Below, piece after piece: positions 13,027-19,097 of a stretch of DNA of 19,097 bases. Source of the stretch: Lachnospiraceae bacterium (GTDB lineage: Bacteria > Bacillota_A > Clostridia > Lachnospirales > Lachnospiraceae); the NCBI GenBank assembly GCA_017437705.1, contig JAFRYJ010000064.1, positions 1 to 19,097 of the forward strand. Reading direction: 5' to 3'. The translations under genes were made by a program, and so were the position numbers. The notes beneath the pieces were generated by a model. It did no database searches, was not told the origin of the DNA, and saw only the letters and a program-made list of their open reading frames with translations. Position 1 is the first letter of the stretch; each line of letters opens with the position of its first letter.

Positions 13027-14328
13027 TCAGATCTTTCGCTTGTCTATAACTCTTACTGCCTTGCCTTCGCTTCTGGTGATCGTCTTCGGTGCCACGAGCC
13101 TTACCTTCGCCCTGATGCCGAGCATGCTCCGCAGGCCTTCAACGAGCTTCTTCTGTCTGCCCTCGATCTCGCCCAGGTTGTCGGTGAACATCTCGGGAGT
13201 CATCTCAACGTATACATCAAGTGTATCCGTGTTGTTTACACGGTCCACAACGATCTGGTAGTTAGCCGCATAGCCGTTGTTCAGAAGGACTGTCTCTATC
13301 TGTGACGGGAATACGTTTACGCCGCGGATGATGAGCATGTCGTCGGAACGTCCTCTGGGCTTCATCATCCTTACATGGGTCCTGCCGCAGGAGCATTTCT
13401 CCCTGGTGAGCACGCAGATGTCCCTGGTCCTGTAACGGAGCAGCGGGTATGCTTCCTTGTCAAGCGCCGTGAAAACCAGCTCACCCTCTGTTCCCTCGGG
13501 AAGCACCTCTCCGGTATCCGGATCGATGATCTCCGGAATGAAATGATCCTCGTTCACGTGCATGCCCTGCTGAGCCGAGCATTCGAAGGAAACGCCGGGC
13601 CCGGAAAGCTCCGTAAGCCCGTAAATATCGTAGGCCTTGATTCCGAGGGTCTTCTCGATATCGTGCCTCATCTCCTCGCTCCATGCCTCTGCGCCGAAAA
13701 TGCCGGCCTTAAGAGGTATATCGTCGGGGCCAAGGCCCATCTCCTTCATTGATTCCCCCAGGTAAGCCGCATAGCTGGGCGTACAGCAGAGGATCGTTGT
13801 CTGAAGGTCGTTGATGAACATGATCTGCCTCTCGGTATTGCCTGAGCTTGTGGGGATCGTAAGGCATCCGATCTTGTGGCTTCCGCCGTTGAGGCCGGGG
13901 CCTCCGGTGAACAGGCCATAGCCGTAGGATACCTGGCATACATCCTCGTTGGTAGCCCCCGCCGCCGTGAGGGCTCTTGCGCAGCAGTCCTCCCACAGGT
14001 CTATATCATGCTGTGTATAGAATGCAACGACCCTCTTTCCGGTGGTTCCGGAAGTTGACTGGATCCTTACACAGTCTTTTAAAGGAACGCCGAGTAGCCC
14101 GTAGGGATAGGATTCCCTCAGGTCTGCCTTGCTCAGGAACGGCAGTTTATGAAGATCGTCGATCGACTTTATATCGTCGGACGTAATGCCCTTCTCTTCC
14201 ATCTTCTTCCTGTAATAGGGCACATCATTCCATACATGCTGTACCTGTTTTACAAGCTTTTCGTTCTGTATCTTAATGATCTCTTCTCTTGATGCAGTCT
14301 CAATGTCCTGCTGATAGTATCTTTCCAT
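13027..14328 (-). CDS. paaK: Phenylacetate-CoA ligase family enzyme
   Basis: 433-residue adenylate-forming acyl-CoA ligase. The ATP-binding loop is STSGTTGK at residues 91-98. YGLTE (236-240), YRTRD (299-303) and GRSDDMLIIRGVNVFPSQIE (326-345) are the typical PaaK adenylation and hinge motifs, and the length is normal. The family activates an aryl acetate with ATP and CoA to aryl-acetyl-CoA, AMP and pyrophosphate. Next to ior genes it would act on phenylacetate, 4-hydroxyphenylacetate or indoleacetate, possibly to interconvert the acid and the CoA ester made by IOR. The RBS is modest (AAGGA about 11 bases ahead). Thirty bases separate it from iorB. Confidence 0.92.
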   Translation of the reverse strand: MERYYQQDIETASREEIIKIQNEKLVKQVQHVWNDVPYYRKKMEEKGITSDDIKSIDDLHKLPFLSKADLRESYPYGLLGVPLKDCVRIQSTSGTTGKRVVAFYTQHDIDLWEDCCARALTAAGATNEDVCQVSYGYGLFTGGPGLNGGSHKIGCLTIPTSSGNTERQIMFINDLQTTILCCTPSYAAYLGESMKEMGLGPDDIPLKAGIFGAEAWSEEMRHDIEKTLGIKAYDIYGLTELSGPGVSFECSAQQGMHVNEDHFIPEIIDPDTGEVLPEGTEGELVFTALDKEAYPLLRYRTRDICVLTREKCSCGRTHVRMMKPRGRSDDMLIIRGVNVFPSQIETVLLNNGYAANYQIVVDRVNNTDTLDVYVEMTPEMFTDNLGEIEGRQKKLVEGLRSMLGIRAKVRLVAPKTITRSEGKAVRVIDKRKI

Positions 14329-14358
14329 TTGGGATTTTTCCTTCTTTCCGTAAAATAT

Positions 14359-14931
14359 TTATGCATTCTTCCCGTTATAAAAAGCTCTTTTGTTGATTTC
14401 TACGAATGCGGGTTTTACGAGCGTTTCAATGGCCGAGATCCACTTCTCATCCGGCATATCGAAATAATGCGACGCCCTGCCCATAAGAACCACGTTGACT
14501 GCCCTTGCCGAGCCTGTATCCTCGGCCAGTTCCAGGCAGTCCATGGCATCCACATTAACGCCCTTTGCCTTCATCTTTTCCACCAGGTCCTCCGGATAAA
14601 CGGCCGCGCCCGTGATGACGGGCATGGGGTCGATCTGCTGGATGTTGGTTATCACCTGGCCGTCCTTTTTCAGGTAAGGCAGCCATCGGGCGGCCTCCAA
14701 CAGTTCGAAAGATATTATGAGATCGGCTTCACCCTTATCTATCACGGGTGATGCCACCTTGTCTCCATACCTTACATAGGTGACCACGCTTCCGCCCCTC
14801 TGGCTCATTCCGTGGACCTCGGATACCTTAACATCATAGCCCTCCGTAAGAAGGACGTGTCCCAGGAGCTTGCTGGCAAGCAGGCTTCCCTGTCCGCCGA
14901 CTCCGACGATCATGATATTCCTCGTTTCCAT
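14359..14931 (-). CDS. iorB: Indolepyruvate ferredoxin oxidoreductase, beta subunit
   Basis: 190-residue gamma-domain-type subunit of the 2-oxoacid:ferredoxin oxidoreductase superfamily. It shows IMIVGVGGQGSLLASKLLG near the N-terminus, EVHGMSQRGGSVVTYVRYG and the DLIISFELLEAARWLPYL stretch. It pairs with IorA. The start at 14931 (METRNIM) is preferred over a long upstream in-frame extension because it gives the usual N-terminus and lies two bases after the iorA stop with GGGGGAG at the junction, so translation is probably coupled. Confidence 0.93.
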   Translation of the reverse strand: METRNIMIVGVGGQGSLLASKLLGHVLLTEGYDVKVSEVHGMSQRGGSVVTYVRYGDKVASPVIDKGEADLIISFELLEAARWLPYLKKDGQVITNIQQIDPMPVITGAAVYPEDLVEKMKAKGVNVDAMDCLELAEDTGSARAVNVVLMGRASHYFDMPDEKWISAIETLVKPAFVEINKRAFYNGKNA

Positions 14932-14933
14932 GA

Positions 14934-16676
14934 TCACTCCCCCTTTCCGGTGCTTTCGAAAGCGTCGAAGGCACAAAGCTGGCTGCATACGCCGCAGCCC
15001 ACACAAAGGGTAGCATCCACGAAGGACTTGCCGTCCTTGATGGAAATGGAAGGGCATCCGATCCTCATGCAGGCCTTGCAGCCCACGCATTTATCGGGAT
15101 CCACCCGCAGCGGCGCATTGTGCTTAACGTATTTAAGCAGCGCGCAGGGCCTTCTGGAGATGATGACCGAAGGCTCCTCCGCCTTCAGTTCTTCCTTTAC
15201 TGCCGTTTCTGCCGCCTTCAGGTCGTAGGGATCCACGACGCGCACCCTGCAGATGCCCATGGCGCGGCACAGTGCCTCCAGGTCGATCTTCCCCGCATGG
15301 TCTCCGTATATATTCTTTCCGGTGGTGGGATTCTGCTGATGTCCCGTCATTCCGGTGATGGAATTGTCGAGTATTATAACGGTCGAGTTTGACTGGTTAT
15401 AAGAAATATTGGCGAGACCGGTCATGCCGGAATGCATAAACGTGGAGTCGCCGATGACGGCGACAGTCTTTCCCTCGCTTTCCTTCCCCAGGATCTTGTT
15501 GAAGCCGTGGACGGAGCTTACGGAAGCGCCCATGCAGAGCGTCATCTCTATGGTCTGAAGCGGTGCAACGGCACCCAGCGTATAGCAGCCTATATCGCCG
15601 AGCACTGTGACTCCAAGCTTCTTCAGCACATAGAACATTCCCCTGTGAGGGCATCCGGAGCACATTACCGGGGGCCGCATGGGTATCGCATCATCAAGCG
15701 CGACGCCCTCGTGCACGGGAAGCCCCAGTGCCTTTGCCACGATGTTCTGGGAAAATTCATCTGTTAAGGGAAGCAGGTCCTTTCCGTGAACGGAAAGCCC
15801 CAGCTCCCTGCAGTGCTTTTCAATGACGGGATCCAGCTCCTCCACAACGATGAGCTTTTTAACCTTTTCGGCAAAATCCCGTATCAGCTTTTCGGGAAGG
15901 GGGTTCACGAGACCCAGCTTCAGAACGGAAACGCTGTCCCCGCATACCTCCTTCACATACTGATATGATGTTGAAGACGTAATGATGCCGATATCCGTTC
16001 CGCCTATTTCAACGCGGTTCAGATCCGTAGTTTCCGCGAACTCCGTAAGGGCCTTCGTCCTTTCCTCCACGATGGGATGGCGCTTCTTTGCGAAGCCCGG
16101 CATCATAACGTATTTTGCTATATTCTTTTCGTACTTCTTCTCGGGCACCGTTCTCTCCCCGGTCTCCACAACGGACTGGGAATGAGAGATGCGTGTGCAC
16201 ATCTTAAGAATAACGGGTGTATCGAATTCCTCCGATATCTCGAAGGCCCTCTTCGTGAAAAGCAGAGCCTCGGCAGAATCCGCGGGCTCCAGCATGGGCA
16301 CCTTTGCCGCAATGGCATGATGCCTGGAATCCTGCTCGTTCTGCGAAGAATGCATGCCCGGATCATCCGCCACGCCGATGACGAAGCCGGCGTTGACGCC
16401 TGTATATGACATGGTATAAAGAGGATCCGCCGCCACATTGAGACCCACGTGCTTCATGCCGCAGAAGGATCTTTTGCCGGCAAGACGTGCCCCGAAAGCC
16501 GCCTCCATGGCCACCTTCTCGTTGGGCGCCCATTCGCAGTATATCTCGCCCTTATACTTCGCCGCATCTTCGGTGATCTCCGTACTGGGCGTTCCCGGAT
16601 AGCTTGAAATAAAGGAACAGCCTGCCTCGTAAAGTCCGCGGGCTGCCGCCTTGTTTCCCAGCATTAATTCTTTCAT
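14934..16676 (-). CDS. iorA: Indolepyruvate ferredoxin oxidoreductase, alpha subunit
   Basis: 580-residue thiamine-diphosphate enzyme that, with IorB, oxidatively decarboxylates aryl pyruvates (from Trp, Phe, Tyr transamination) to aryl-acetyl-CoA while reducing ferredoxin. Order: N-terminal pyrimidine-binding domain (SSYPGTPSTEI, EWAPNEKVAMEAAFGA), a middle transketolase-C-like domain, the TPP/Mg motif beginning GDST at 409 with LDN at 436-438, and a C-terminal pair of 4Fe-4S clusters (Cys 530, 533, 536, 541 and 558, 561, 564, 568). The length is normal for the family. It is the first gene of the operon, with AAGGAAG before the ATG and a good promoter upstream. Confidence 0.95.
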   Translation of the reverse strand: MKELMLGNKAAARGLYEAGCSFISSYPGTPSTEITEDAAKYKGEIYCEWAPNEKVAMEAAFGARLAGKRSFCGMKHVGLNVAADPLYTMSYTGVNAGFVIGVADDPGMHSSQNEQDSRHHAIAAKVPMLEPADSAEALLFTKRAFEISEEFDTPVILKMCTRISHSQSVVETGERTVPEKKYEKNIAKYVMMPGFAKKRHPIVEERTKALTEFAETTDLNRVEIGGTDIGIITSSTSYQYVKEVCGDSVSVLKLGLVNPLPEKLIRDFAEKVKKLIVVEELDPVIEKHCRELGLSVHGKDLLPLTDEFSQNIVAKALGLPVHEGVALDDAIPMRPPVMCSGCPHRGMFYVLKKLGVTVLGDIGCYTLGAVAPLQTIEMTLCMGASVSSVHGFNKILGKESEGKTVAVIGDSTFMHSGMTGLANISYNQSNSTVIILDNSITGMTGHQQNPTTGKNIYGDHAGKIDLEALCRAMGICRVRVVDPYDLKAAETAVKEELKAEEPSVIISRRPCALLKYVKHNAPLRVDPDKCVGCKACMRIGCPSISIKDGKSFVDATLCVGCGVCSQLCAFDAFESTGKGE

Positions 16677-16710
16677 GGGACTACTTCCTTAAATAAAAAA
16701 GATAGAAGAT

Positions 16711-16739
16711 ATATTAACACGTTAACGCGGTAAAGTAAA
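16711..16739 (-). promoter_or_regulatory. Promoter of the ior-paaK-ACT operon
   Basis: Minus-strand TTTACT (16739-16734) and TAATAT (16716-16711) with a 17-base spacer. The spacer contains CGCGTTAACGTG around a self-complementary CGTTAACG, a possible operator but too short to assign to a regulator family. Confidence 0.6.
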
Positions 16740-16850
16740 GTATTGTTCTCTGTACATACTTCCGGCATCATTGCCGAATGCAACCTTAAGATAACTTTAT
16801 TTTTTATTATTTATTACCCCGCCGTCCGAAAATCTGTTACAATAGTTCGT

Positions 16851-16867
16851 ACAGTATACAAAGGAGG
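16851..16867 (+). promoter_or_regulatory. RBS region of the nucleotide-salvage pair
   Basis: AAAGGAGG sits about nine bases before the ATG at 16876. Upstream, TGTTACAAT is an extended -10 candidate (about 16834-16842) with no clear -35, giving a short leader. This region is divergent from the ior promoter. Confidence 0.45.
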
Positions 16868-16875
16868 CTGCAGAT

Positions 16876-17289
16876 ATGAAGATCTATTTTGCCGGTTCCA
16901 TTCGCGGCGGCCGCGCCGATGCAGGTATTTACAAAGTAATGATCGACTACATGAAGCAAAAGGCACAGGTGCTTACGGAACATGTCGGATATTCGGATCT
17001 GATCCTTTTTGAACAGGGCATATCACAGGACAGGATCATTTATTCCCAGGATACGTCATGGCTCATGGAGGCTGACATACTTGTGGCCGAATGTACGAAT
17101 CCGTCGCTGGGCGTAGGTTACGAGCTCTGCTACGCCGAGAACCTGGGCATCCCCTGCTATGTATTCTACAGAAAAAAGGATGCGGAGCTTTCCGCCCTCA
17201 TAAAGGGCAACCCTTACTTCACCGTTATTCCCTACGAAACGACGGATGAACTGTTTGAAAAGCTCGACGAGATCATGGAAGATTATTAA
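16876..17289 (+). CDS. DNPH1/Rcl-like deoxynucleotide N-hydrolase
   Basis: 137-residue member of the nucleoside 2-deoxyribosyltransferase superfamily, most like DNPH1 (Rcl), which cleaves the N-glycosidic bond of 2'-deoxynucleoside 5'-monophosphates to the free base and deoxyribose 5-phosphate. Seen: IYFAGSIRGGR at residues 3-13, TEHVG with His36, EADILVAE with Asp67, and SLGVGYEL with the expected catalytic Glu83. The order and spacing match the family. A transferase or another NMP hydrolase activity is possible. It is followed 12 bases later by a uridine-kinase-like gene, which fits a role in nucleotide turnover. Confidence 0.85.
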   Translation: MKIYFAGSIRGGRADAGIYKVMIDYMKQKAQVLTEHVGYSDLILFEQGISQDRIIYSQDTSWLMEADILVAECTNPSLGVGYELCYAENLGIPCYVFYRKKDAELSALIKGNPYFTVIPYETTDELFEKLDEIMEDY

Positions 17290-17301
17290 GAGGGGAATGC
17301 G

Positions 17302-17922
17302 ATGTGCGGCAAACATCTTGTTATCGGTATCTGCGGAGGTACCGGAAGCGGTAAGACCACTTTGGCTTACAGAATAGAAAGATCACTGGGCGAGGATGCG
17401 GTCCTTATAAGCATGGATTCATACTATAAGGACAATCACGATATGCCCTTCGAGGAGCGCAAAAAGATCAATTACGACCACCCCGACGCCTTTGATGTAG
17501 ACATGATGATCAGCCAGGTCGAGACCCTTAAAAACGGCGGTGCCGTTGATGTGCCCTGCTATGATTTCAGCACCCATTTGAGAACAAATGAAACGGTGCA
17601 TGTGGAGAGCCGCCGCGTCATCATTCTTGAAGGCATCCTGCTTTTCGCGGTACGGGAGCTCCTTCCGCTGCTTGACGTTAAGCTCTATGTGGACACCGAT
17701 GCGGACGTCAGGATACTGCGCCGTTTAAGCCGTGATGTAAAGGAAAGAGGCCGAAGCCTCGATTCAGTCATCGACCAGTATCTGAACACCGTAAAGCCCA
17801 TGCATGAGGCATTTATCGAGCCCAGCAAACGGCTGGCCGACGTCATCATCCCCGAGGGCGGCCATAACGAGATCGCCTACAGGATGATAATCGCCGACAT
17901 ACGTCATCGCATCGCAAAATAG
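17302..17922 (+). CDS. udk: Uridine kinase-like nucleoside kinase
   Basis: 206-residue P-loop kinase of the uridine kinase/phosphoribulokinase family. The Walker A is GGTGSGKT at residues 12-19; SMDSYYKD follows strand 2, NYDHPDAFD is the usual substrate-side motif, PCYDFSTHLR and VIILEGILLF follow in family order, and the Arg-rich RILRRLSRDVKERGR forms the lid. It would phosphorylate uridine or cytidine with ATP or GTP. GAGGGGA precedes the ATG; it is the second gene of a two-gene operon. The symbol is by family similarity; many genomes carry several Udk-like kinases with untested specificity. Confidence 0.88.
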   Translation: MCGKHLVIGICGGTGSGKTTLAYRIERSLGEDAVLISMDSYYKDNHDMPFEERKKINYDHPDAFDVDMMISQVETLKNGGAVDVPCYDFSTHLRTNETVHVESRRVIILEGILLFAVRELLPLLDVKLYVDTDADVRILRRLSRDVKERGRSLDSVIDQYLNTVKPMHEAFIEPSKRLADVIIPEGGHNEIAYRMIIADIRHRIAK

Positions 17923-17938
17923 ATCAGTATATGCATAA

Positions 17939-17971
17939 AACAGGAGGCCCGGAGGCCTCCTGTTATTTTTA
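17939..17971. terminator. Bidirectional terminator between udk and the YgjV gene
   Basis: AACAGGAGGCC-CGGA-GGCCTCCTGTT, a perfect 11-base stem, is followed by ATTTTTATT on the plus strand and by TTTTATGC on the minus strand. It serves both convergent genes. Confidence 0.85.
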
Positions 17972-18478
17972 TTCTGTTTTTTTCTTTTCCGTCATCAGCA
18001 TCCGTATGCCGATGCCGTCGGCTATAAGCGCCGCAGTGTCAAAGCCCGTGCCCACGTAATTCATTATATATGTATCATAAACGAGCCACATGACTTGGGT
18101 GACGGTCATCACGATCTTCAGAGTAAGGTCGCTCTTCGTATCCAGGAACCAGGTAAAGATGATGGTCGCCGCCACCGGCAGGTACCCGATGATGCCGTGG
18201 TTGTTGAATATTATCGACACCGCCGCCTGCACCGCGATGAATACCAGCTTCACCGGCAGCGTGAACCTGAACTTCAGGGTGAACAGGTTCCTTATAAGGC
18301 TGATGCCGTTGGCTATGGCGCCGGTGATGCCGCCCAGGATGATATTGGCCGCTCCCATCAGCGTAAACTGGGCGCACTGCAGCTTTATTATATTGTTTTT
18401 CCGCTTTATCAGCCCCGCCAGGACCATCAGGATGCAGCCCGCAAACGAGACGATATTGCCGATTATTATGTAATTCAT
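17969..18478 (-). CDS. ygjV: YgjV-family membrane protein
   Basis: 169-residue hydrophobic protein with about five or six predicted membrane segments (about residues 4-23, 37-60, 73-90, 96-112, 118-140). The pattern, with an early basic KRKNNIIKLQ loop, a Gly/Asn-rich GAANIILGGITGAIANGISLIRN segment and a late MWLVYD, fits the YgjV group of small inner-membrane proteins of unknown role. AGGAA lies about seven bases before the ATG. It is the only gene of its transcript; TTGACA at 18546-18541 on the minus strand is a possible -35 but the matching -10 is unclear. Function unknown. Confidence 0.8.
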   Translation of the reverse strand: MNYIIIGNIVSFAGCILMVLAGLIKRKNNIIKLQCAQFTLMGAANIILGGITGAIANGISLIRNLFTLKFRFTLPVKLVFIAVQAAVSIIFNNHGIIGYLPVAATIIFTWFLDTKSDLTLKIVMTVTQVMWLVYDTYIMNYVGTGFDTAALIADGIGIRMLMTEKKKTE

Positions 18479-18524
18479 TTTTTATTCCTGTATTTTGACC
18501 GTGCAGTATTCCTTCACGATACAG

Positions 18525-18568
18525 TATAATATATAAGACCTGTCAAAACCATGCAGACGTATACTTAG
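18525..18568 (+). promoter_or_regulatory. -10 and upstream region of the small unknown gene
   Basis: A perfect TATAAT lies at 18525-18530 with no good -35 at the right spacing. AGGAGG just before the ATG at 18578 supports the start. Confidence 0.4.
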
Positions 18569-18577
18569 GAGGCACTT

Positions 18578-18877
18578 ATGGCTATAAAGGAGACATTAAA
18601 AGAAAAGGGCGACGCAAATCTTAAGAAAGAGCTCAAGAAATACATAAAGGAATATTCTCTCGATGATGTATCGGATCCCGAAGATCTTTCGGAGATCCTT
18701 GCCCTGGCGGAGGAATATGTAAAGACCGATATCCAGACCGGCGGCGCATCCCTGCTTCCGGGGACCAACACATCCAAACCTTATCTCAAATTCCTTATAG
18801 CGCAGAACTGGTTCATCATGCGGAAACTGTCGGAGATCGCAGCAAGCCTGTCAAAAAACGATCTTACTGACGAATAA
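18578..18877 (+). CDS. Small helical protein of unknown function
   Basis: 99-residue charged, probably all-helical protein without Cys, signal peptide or membrane segment. The N-terminus is Lys/Glu-rich (KEKGDANLKKELKKYIKEY), followed by an acidic helix (DPEDLSEILALAEEYV) and a KPYLKFLIAQNWFIMRKLSEIAASL stretch. A strong AGGAGG and codon use like that of its neighbours support it as a real gene. I do not recognise the family. Its last 14 bases overlap the 3' end of the yaaA-like gene on the other strand. Confidence 0.75.
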   Translation: MAIKETLKEKGDANLKKELKKYIKEYSLDDVSDPEDLSEILALAEEYVKTDIQTGGASLLPGTNTSKPYLKFLIAQNWFIMRKLSEIAASLSKNDLTDE

Positions 18878-19097
18878 AGACATACGTATTTTCGTCCGAG
18901 CGGCTTAAGTCATACCGGTAGCCGCTTTCACCGAAATCCATTAATGCCCCGGGGTCCTCGATATGGTGTGATGCCATATAACGCACCATCTGCCCCCGGG
19001 CCATTTTTGCGTAAACGCCCTTCTGCACCGCCTTGCCTTTTTCAATGCTACCGAAAATGCAGGTGATGAACCTGTCGCCGGGCTGCAGATATTTCTC
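18864..19097 (-). CDS. yaaA: YaaA/UPF0246-like protein, C-terminal part
   Basis: The last 77 codons of a gene that begins beyond the right edge. The reading frame is open from 19097 to TAA at 18866-18864. The visible part matches the C-terminal pattern of YaaA (peroxide stress, UPF0246): FITCIFGSIEKGK, KGVYAKMARGQMVRYMA, DPGALMDFGESGYRYD and a terminal YVFIRQ. YaaA lowers free iron and oxidative damage in E. coli; a like role here is inference. It overlaps the convergent small gene by 14 bases. Confidence 0.85.
   Translation of the reverse strand, partial: EKYLQPGDRFITCIFGSIEKGKAVQKGVYAKMARGQMVRYMASHHIEDPGALMDFGESGYRYDLSRSDENTYVFIRQ

Noticed and set aside
16717..16733. LacI-type operator in the ior promoter spacer (CGTTAACG)
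   Set aside because: The symmetric core is only eight bases and occurs once in the window; it is recorded as a possible site but no regulator family is claimed.

Overview
The window looks like chromosome from an anaerobic, fermentative Clostridia-type Bacillota, most like Lachnospiraceae. Reasons: strong AGGAGG-type ribosome binding sites before almost every gene, intrinsic terminators, ferredoxin-dependent 2-oxoacid oxidoreductase genes, an EFR1-type flavodoxin/ferredoxin, and a mid-range GC content. No rRNA, tRNA, phage, transposase or CRISPR array was seen. Taxonomy is inference; there is no marker gene here. Layout: (1) 1-532, minus strand, the start of a zinc-ribbon membrane protein cut by the window edge. 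(2) 630-2707, minus, two tandem paralogous secreted lipoproteins, each with a Gln-Thr repeat linker between two domains; the downstream copy carries a frameshift. (3) 2785-10777, minus, the most unusual block: three paralogous YtcJ/COG1574-type amidohydrolases and two paralogous glycerol-kinase-like FGGY kinases, in transcription order hydrolase-kinase-kinase-hydrolase-hydrolase. Three promoters in this block share a near-palindromic element laid over the -35 box, so the block is probably one small regulon. Its substrate is unknown; the kinases have lost one glycerol-contacting tyrosine, and the hydrolases have Asp where I expect the family's metal-bridging Lys. (4) 11087-12302, a small zinc-ribbon protein (minus) divergent from an EFR1-family ferredoxin (plus). 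(5) 12301-12577, a gene-free interval packed with related long stem-loops that share an almost identical loop and look like bidirectional terminators. (6) 12578-16676, minus, an operon iorA-iorB-paaK-ACT for oxidative decarboxylation of aryl-pyruvates to aryl-acetyl-CoA with reduction of ferredoxin. (7) 16876-17922, plus, a nucleotide-salvage pair (DNPH1-like N-glycosidase and uridine kinase-like kinase). (8) 17969-18478 YgjV-type membrane protein (minus), 18578-18877 small unknown protein (plus), and the 3' end of a yaaA-type gene (minus) overlapping it tail to tail. How they may work together: the ior/paaK operon would ferment aromatic amino acids (after transamination) to aryl acetates. The amidohydrolase/kinase block looks like a dedicated catabolic or salvage route in which an amide- or N-acyl-type substrate is hydrolysed and a hydroxylated product is phosphorylated; that order and the substrate are inference. 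No transporter or regulator for this block lies in the window.
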